The translations under genes and the position numbers were made by a program. From positions 1 to 5,249 of the forward strand of contig CAJBIL010000334.1 of the NCBI GenBank assembly GCA_903953145.1: a stretch of 5,249 bases of DNA. Direction: 5' to 3'. Of this stretch, positions 1-5,249 are shown piece after piece (positions within the stretch are counted from its first letter, which is position 1; each line of letters begins with the position of its first letter). The notes beneath the pieces were generated by a model. The model made no database searches, was not told the DNA's origin, and was given only the letters and a program-made list of their open reading frames with translations. The stretch comes from an uncultured beta proteobacterium (GTDB taxonomy: Bacteria; Pseudomonadota; Gammaproteobacteria; Burkholderiales; Rhodocyclaceae).

Positions 1-2
1 AT

Positions 3-86
3 GCGGATGTGGCGACAACGATGATTTACACGCATGTGCTGAATAAGGGTGGGCGCGGTGTCACCTCTCCGCTGGATGCCATGTAA
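3..86 (+). CDS. intI: Integron-type tyrosine recombinase (IntI), C-terminal tail only
   Basis: This is the last 27 codons of a gene that enters from the left edge and stops with TAA at 84-86. The translation contains TTMIYTHVLNKGGRG followed by VTSPLDAM. The MIYTHV segment carries the nucleophilic Tyr of tyrosine recombinases, and the ending GG-x-GV-x-SPLD is characteristic of integron integrases (IntI1 ends in a closely similar way), as opposed to XerC/D or phage integrases. The protein ends where the family normally ends, so the 3' end looks intact; the N-terminus, the IntI-specific insertion and the catalytic Arg/His residues are outside the window. IntI enzymes recombine attI and attC sites to capture gene cassettes. 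Because intI is read rightward, its attI site and any cassettes would be expected to the left of its start, off-window. Whether the full gene is functional cannot be seen. The family call rests on a short but distinctive stretch. Confidence 0.85.
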   Translation, partial: ADVATTMIYTHVLNKGGRGVTSPLDAM

Positions 87-88
87 CG

Positions 89-1414
89 ATGTCTGAAGAC
101 TTATTTTCATCTGCTGCTAATGATCGCCTGAGTGCGCCGCTGGCCGAGCAGCTTCGCCCGCAAACGCCGGACGAGTTGATCGGGCAGCAGCATTTGCTGG
201 GGCCGGGCAAGCCGTTGCGTCTGGCGTTTGAATCCGGCCAGCCGCATTCGATGATTTTGTGGGGCCCGCCGGGGGTGGGCAAAACAACGCTGGCGCGGTT
301 GATGGCGACGCAGTTTAGTTGCGATTTCATTGCGTTATCGGCGGTGTTTTCCGGCATCAAGGATGTGCGTGAGGCGGTGGCGCAGGCTGAGATGTGGCGT
401 GCGCATGGTCGGCGTACTATTTTGTTTGTGGATGAAATCCATCGGTTCAACAAGGCGCAGCAGGATGCTTTTTTGCCGTATGTTGAAGGCGGATTGCTGA
501 CTTTTGTCGGGGCGACGACGGAGAATCCTTCTTTTGAGGTCAATTCGGCCTTGTTGTCGCGTGCCTCGGTGTATGTGTTGCACCCTTTGTCGGCCGATGA
601 AATGGCGTTGTTGTTCGAGCGCGCTTGCGGGCAGGCGCTGCAAGGTCTGGCGTTTGATGATGATGCCCGCTCGCGTTTGATCGGCTTGGCCGATGGCGAC
701 GCCCGGCGCTTGATCAACCTGCTTGAGCAAACCCGCACGGCTGCCGCTACGGCGCGAATCAGCAGCATCGACGGCGCTTTTATTGACAATACGCTGGCGC
801 AAAACCTGCGCCGCTTTGACAAGGGCGGCGATGCGTTTTACGACCAGATTTCGGCCTTGCATAAATCGGTGCGCGGCTCCAATCCTGATGCCGCGCTCTA
901 CTGGTTTTGCCGCATGCTCGATGGCGGTGCTGACCCGCGTTATCTGGCGCGTCGCATTGTGCGTATGGCGTGGGAGGATATTGGCCTGGCTGATCCGCGT
1001 GCGATGCAGATCACGAATGATGCAGCCGGCACCTATGAGCGCCTTGGTTCTCCCGAAGGTGAGCTGGCGCTGGCCGAGGCGGTGATCTATCTGGCGATGG
1101 CGGCCAAATCGAACGCGGCTTACGTCGCGTATAATGCTGCGCGGGCGTTTGTCGCCAAAGACGGTTCGCGGCCGGTGCCGGTGCAGTTGCGCAACGCGCC
1201 GACCAAGCTGATGAAGGATCTGGGCTATGGCAAGGATTATCGCTACGCGCATGACGAGGCGGAGGGCTACGCTGCCGGCGAAAATTATTTTCCTGATGAC
1301 ATGCCACCGGTGGAATGGTATCGACCGGCGGGGCGGGGCTTGGAGATCAAAATCGGTGAGAAACTGGCGCATCTGCGTGAGCTTGATCAACAGGCAAAGA
1401 AATCTCAGGGCTGA
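89..1414 (+). CDS. rarA: Replication-associated recombination protein A (AAA+ ATPase RarA/MgsA)
   Basis: A complete 441-residue protein, the usual family length. It is a clamp-loader-like AAA+ ATPase that acts at stalled replication forks and interacts with SSB in E. coli. Visible motifs: an N-terminal RPQTPDELIGQQHLLG segment (residues 23-38), Walker A GPPGVGKTT (59-67), Walker B ILFVDEIHRF (111-120, acidic pair D115/E116), sensor 1 GATTENPSF (141-149), an arginine finger in LLSRAS (R158), and sensor 2 GDARRLIN (203-210). The C-terminal half is the family's tetramerisation region (RGSNPDAALYW, then RRIVRMAWEDIGLADP). The start ATG lies 2 nt after the intI stop and has no good Shine-Dalgarno sequence, so translation is probably coupled to intI or starts on weak signals. 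The downstream neighbour serS matches the known rarA-serS pairing; lolA would normally sit just upstream, where intI is found here. The family call is very secure. Confidence 0.98.
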   Translation: MSEDLFSSAANDRLSAPLAEQLRPQTPDELIGQQHLLGPGKPLRLAFESGQPHSMILWGPPGVGKTTLARLMATQFSCDFIALSAVFSGIKDVREAVAQAEMWRAHGRRTILFVDEIHRFNKAQQDAFLPYVEGGLLTFVGATTENPSFEVNSALLSRASVYVLHPLSADEMALLFERACGQALQGLAFDDDARSRLIGLADGDARRLINLLEQTRTAAATARISSIDGAFIDNTLAQNLRRFDKGGDAFYDQISALHKSVRGSNPDAALYWFCRMLDGGADPRYLARRIVRMAWEDIGLADPRAMQITNDAAGTYERLGSPEGELALAEAVIYLAMAAKSNAAYVAYNAARAFVAKDGSRPVPVQLRNAPTKLMKDLGYGKDYRYAHDEAEGYAAGENYFPDDMPPVEWYRPAGRGLEIKIGEKLAHLRELDQQAKKSQG

Positions 1415-1434
1415 GTTGCCGGGCGGGTGCGTAA

Positions 1435-1463
1435 ATGATCCGTCAGGCTGTAGCCCTTATAAA
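1435..1463 (+). promoter_or_regulatory. Candidate sigma-70 promoter for serS
   Basis: Within the 221-bp rarA-serS gap, TATAAA at 1458-1463 matches five of six bases of the -10 consensus. It is preceded at 17 bp by ATGATC (1435-1440), which matches only three of six -35 positions. If used, it would give serS an untranslated leader of about 165 nt. No clear intrinsic terminator for rarA was found before it, so serS may also be read from upstream. Weak call based on one good hexamer. Confidence 0.3.
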
Positions 1464-1492
1464 TAGGCAGTCTACAAAATTATTTTTTGAAG

Positions 1493-1522
1493 AATGGCGT
1501 ATTCATTGGCTCTCCAGCCATT
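1493..1522 (+). promoter_or_regulatory. Small alternative hairpins in serS leader
   Basis: AATGGC (1493-1498) can pair with GCCATT (1517-1522), while TGGCT (1507-1511) can pair with AGCCA (1516-1520) across a CTCC loop. Both partners compete for the same AGCCATT strand, so the two stems exclude each other. No U-tract follows, so it is not an intrinsic terminator. I see no T-box signature, which would in any case be unexpected in proteobacteria. The stems are short and may be chance. Confidence 0.25.
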
Positions 1523-1558
1523 ATTGATGTTAGATCGCCAGTTGGTGCGCCCTACAGA

Positions 1559-1565
1559 GGAGGTG
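1559..1565 (+). promoter_or_regulatory. Orphan strong Shine-Dalgarno-like sequence upstream of serS
   Basis: GGAGGTG is a full match to the anti-Shine-Dalgarno sequence but lies 70 nt before the serS ATG, too far to position a ribosome there directly. The only nearby start is TTG at 1568-1570; that frame runs on into serS out of frame as far as 1849 and looks non-coding. It may be a ribosome standby site, the remnant of a lost leader gene, or chance. Confidence 0.3.
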
Positions 1566-1632
1566 CCTTGTTCAGCGCCTCATTGCCGGCCAGATTTGTA
1601 ACATTACTCGACCTTGTTTATTTGAAAGTTAG

Positions 1633-4342
<2,710 letters not shown>

Positions 4343-4347
4343 TAATG

Positions 4348-4351
4348 CCTC
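4348..4351 (-). promoter_or_regulatory. Ribosome binding site of mltF
   Basis: Read on the minus strand this is GAGG, five nt before the ATG at 4342-4340. It supports the chosen start, which yields a complete lipoprotein signal peptide. Confidence 0.65.
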
Positions 4352-4357
4352 GCTGTG

Positions 4358-4363
4358 TATAAT
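4358..4363 (+). promoter_or_regulatory. -10 box of the tRNA-Ser promoter
   Basis: A perfect TATAAT ends 12 nt before the first base of the mature tRNA, leaving a very short 5' leader. It is followed by a C/G-rich discriminator (CTGCCCC), as is common at stable-RNA promoters under stringent control. No recognisable -35 hexamer lies 16-18 bp upstream; that region is the start of the divergent mltF gene. Regulation by ppGpp is an inference from the discriminator only. Confidence 0.6.
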
Positions 4364-4375
4364 TCTGCCCCTGAC

Positions 4376-4463
<88 letters not shown>

Positions 4464-4516
4464 TTTTGAACTAACGTCTTGAATCTAAAGCATGGCAAGG
4501 CATTCAGAGTTCTAAT

Positions 4517-4538
4517 TGGTACAAAATACTGGTACAAA
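4517..4538 (+). repeat. Direct repeat TGGTACAAA, two copies
   Basis: Nine-base copies at 4517-4525 and 4530-4538 are separated by four bases (ATAC). Short iterated sites between a tRNA attachment site and an integrase gene are often arm-type binding sites of the integrase or sites for an excisionase. That function is inferred here from position only. The repeats also lie 32-53 bp before the integrase start, where they could act in its autoregulation. Confidence 0.6.
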
Positions 4539-4553
4539 GCGTCGGAGTGGGCA

Positions 4554-4566
4554 GGGCAAGGAGCCC
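4554..4566 (+). promoter_or_regulatory. Integrase ribosome binding site, within a small hairpin
   Basis: AAGGAG at 4558-4563 is a strong Shine-Dalgarno sequence six nt before the ATG at 4570, and it decides the start of the integrase gene. It is flanked by GGGC (4554-4557) and GCCC (4563-4566), which form a four-base G/C stem holding AAGGA in its loop. Confidence 0.6.
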
Positions 4567-4569
4567 ATC

Positions 4570-5249
4570 ATGCCTGCACTTCCTCGTAATTGCTACAAGA
4601 CGTCTCACGGCTTTATTTTTCGTATCGTTGTTCCAAAAGCATTTCGATTGGCCATCGGTAAGTGTGAAATTAAGAAGGCGCTTGGAAAAGATTACCGCGA
4701 AGCGGTAAGCCAAACACGAATCCTGTCTGTTCAAGTTGACCGCCAATTCAGCGAGCTGTATCAGAAAGCTGATCGTCAGGAAAGCCAGCAACAAGCACTT
4801 GATGCTTATCTCGCGAAGCCGCCTGACAAGCGACTCATCCCCCTCACCGAAATCACCCCTGACCTTGTCAGTGGTTTGCGTCATTTGTGGCTTGCGACCC
4901 TTGAAGCCGACCTCTCCTGGCGTCGGGAAGGGCTCGATGACGACGAATACGACGAACTTGATCAGAGTATTGGGCAGATGAAAGGCCTGATTGCCAAGGC
5001 AATCGCACGTGGGCAGCCGGAAGCCTTCGTACCTGCCATTCGAAACCTCTTGTTCGGACGCGGCTATCAACTGGCTGTTTCTTCCGAAGACGAACTCAAA
5101 TTGGCACTCGATGTCCTCCCGGCCATTCAGGAAGGCTACGATATTCTTGAGCAACGCCAAGCCGGTCGCATGGTCGGACCGCTCAAGTTAGAAGGCACGC
5201 CCTTACGCGCCGCTTGGGAATCAGGGAACCCATCGATTTCAACCAAAGG
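4570..5249 (+). CDS. Phage/island tyrosine integrase, N-terminal part (DUF6538-like), open at right edge
   Basis: The frame is open for 226 codons from ATG 4570 to the window end without a stop. The previous in-frame stop is TAA at 4513-4515, and the ATG has a strong Shine-Dalgarno sequence. The N-terminus (HGFIFRIVVPKAFRLAIGK, then EIKKALGKDYREA, residues 13-44) matches the pattern FRxxVPxxLRxxIGKxEIxxSLGTxxxxEA found at the start of DUF6538-bearing site-specific integrases. The following LSVQVDRQFSELYQKA (about 52-67) is the helix that normally follows. Residues 80-226 have no motif I recognise; they include an acidic stretch DDDEYDELD (123-131). The core-binding and catalytic domains with the R-H-R-Y residues would lie beyond the edge, so catalysis cannot be confirmed. 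Position right after a tRNA gene strongly supports an element integrase. Its intactness is unknown. Confidence 0.82.
   Translation, partial: MPALPRNCYKTSHGFIFRIVVPKAFRLAIGKCEIKKALGKDYREAVSQTRILSVQVDRQFSELYQKADRQESQQQALDAYLAKPPDKRLIPLTEITPDLVSGLRHLWLATLEADLSWRREGLDDDEYDELDQSIGQMKGLIAKAIARGQPEAFVPAIRNLLFGRGYQLAVSSEDELKLALDVLPAIQEGYDILEQRQAGRMVGPLKLEGTPLRAAWESGNPSISTK

Larger units (their letters stand above)
4464..4569. other. Probable attL-side junction region of an integrated element
   Basis: The 106 bp between the tRNA CCA end and the integrase start are visibly more A/T-rich than the core genes to the left and hold no gene. Within them are two copies of TGGTACAAA, 13 bp apart in phase. A tRNA 3' end followed directly by an integrase gene is the classical structure of the left end of a phage, ICE or genomic island. 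The core att sequence cannot be delimited, because the second copy at the far end of the element lies outside the window. Confidence 0.55.

Noticed and set aside
61..822. Minus-strand open frame of 253 codons opposite rarA and the intI end
   Set aside because: Ser/Ala/Arg/Cys-rich composition typical of an antisense frame; covered by rarA.
335..1390. Long minus-strand open frame of 351 codons opposite rarA
   Set aside because: It lies entirely antisense to a gene with all AAA+ motifs, is rich in Arg/His/Gln as expected of a shadow frame in G+C-rich DNA, and resembles no family I know.
1435..1527. Short open frame of 30 codons (starting MIRQAVALINRQ) in the rarA-serS gap
   Set aside because: No Shine-Dalgarno sequence, no recognisable motif, and it overlaps the best promoter candidate of the gap.
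4504..5160. Minus-strand open frame of 218 codons opposite the integrase
   Set aside because: The plus-strand frame has a strong ribosome site, an integrase N-terminal motif and stays open to the window edge. The minus frame has no recognisable motif.

Overview
The window reads as chromosomal DNA of a Gram-negative proteobacterium. A diderm is implied by the lipoprotein murein transglycosylase with an outer-membrane-type lipobox, and the rarA-serS pair is the arrangement known from the ftsK-lolA-rarA-serS neighbourhood of gammaproteobacteria. The moderately G+C-rich composition and the presence of an integron-type integrase fit a beta- or gammaproteobacterium. My guess is an environmental betaproteobacterium, but nothing in the window settles the taxon.

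Layout, left to right: (1) positions 3-86 hold the last 27 codons of an integron-type tyrosine recombinase (IntI), including the catalytic Tyr context. (2) Two bases later rarA (mgsA) begins, a complete AAA+ replication-fork ATPase gene. (3) A 221-bp leader region follows, with a candidate promoter, small hairpins and an orphan Shine-Dalgarno sequence. (4) serS, seryl-tRNA synthetase, is complete. (5) A convergent gene on the minus strand, mltF, encodes a membrane-bound lytic transglycosylase. Its Pro/Lys-rich tail overlaps the 3' end of serS by 62 bp, and a likely serS terminator lies inside the mltF coding sequence. (6) A tRNA-Ser(CGA) gene with encoded CCA starts 33 bp beyond the mltF start codon, with a clear -10 box between them. 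(7) About 100 bp past the tRNA starts an integrase gene that is still open at the right edge (4570 to 5249). Its N-terminus resembles the DUF6538-type phage/island integrases, so an integrated element probably begins here, using the tRNA 3' end as attachment site.

The middle block (rarA, serS, mltF, tRNA-Ser) is ordinary core genome: replication-fork maintenance, serine tRNA charging and its substrate tRNA, and cell-wall recycling. The interest lies at the two edges. Two unrelated site-specific tyrosine recombinases flank this core block: the integron integrase tail on the left, apparently wedged in front of rarA, and a tRNA-targeted island integrase on the right. Any cassette array (left) or island cargo (right) lies outside the window and cannot be judged from here.
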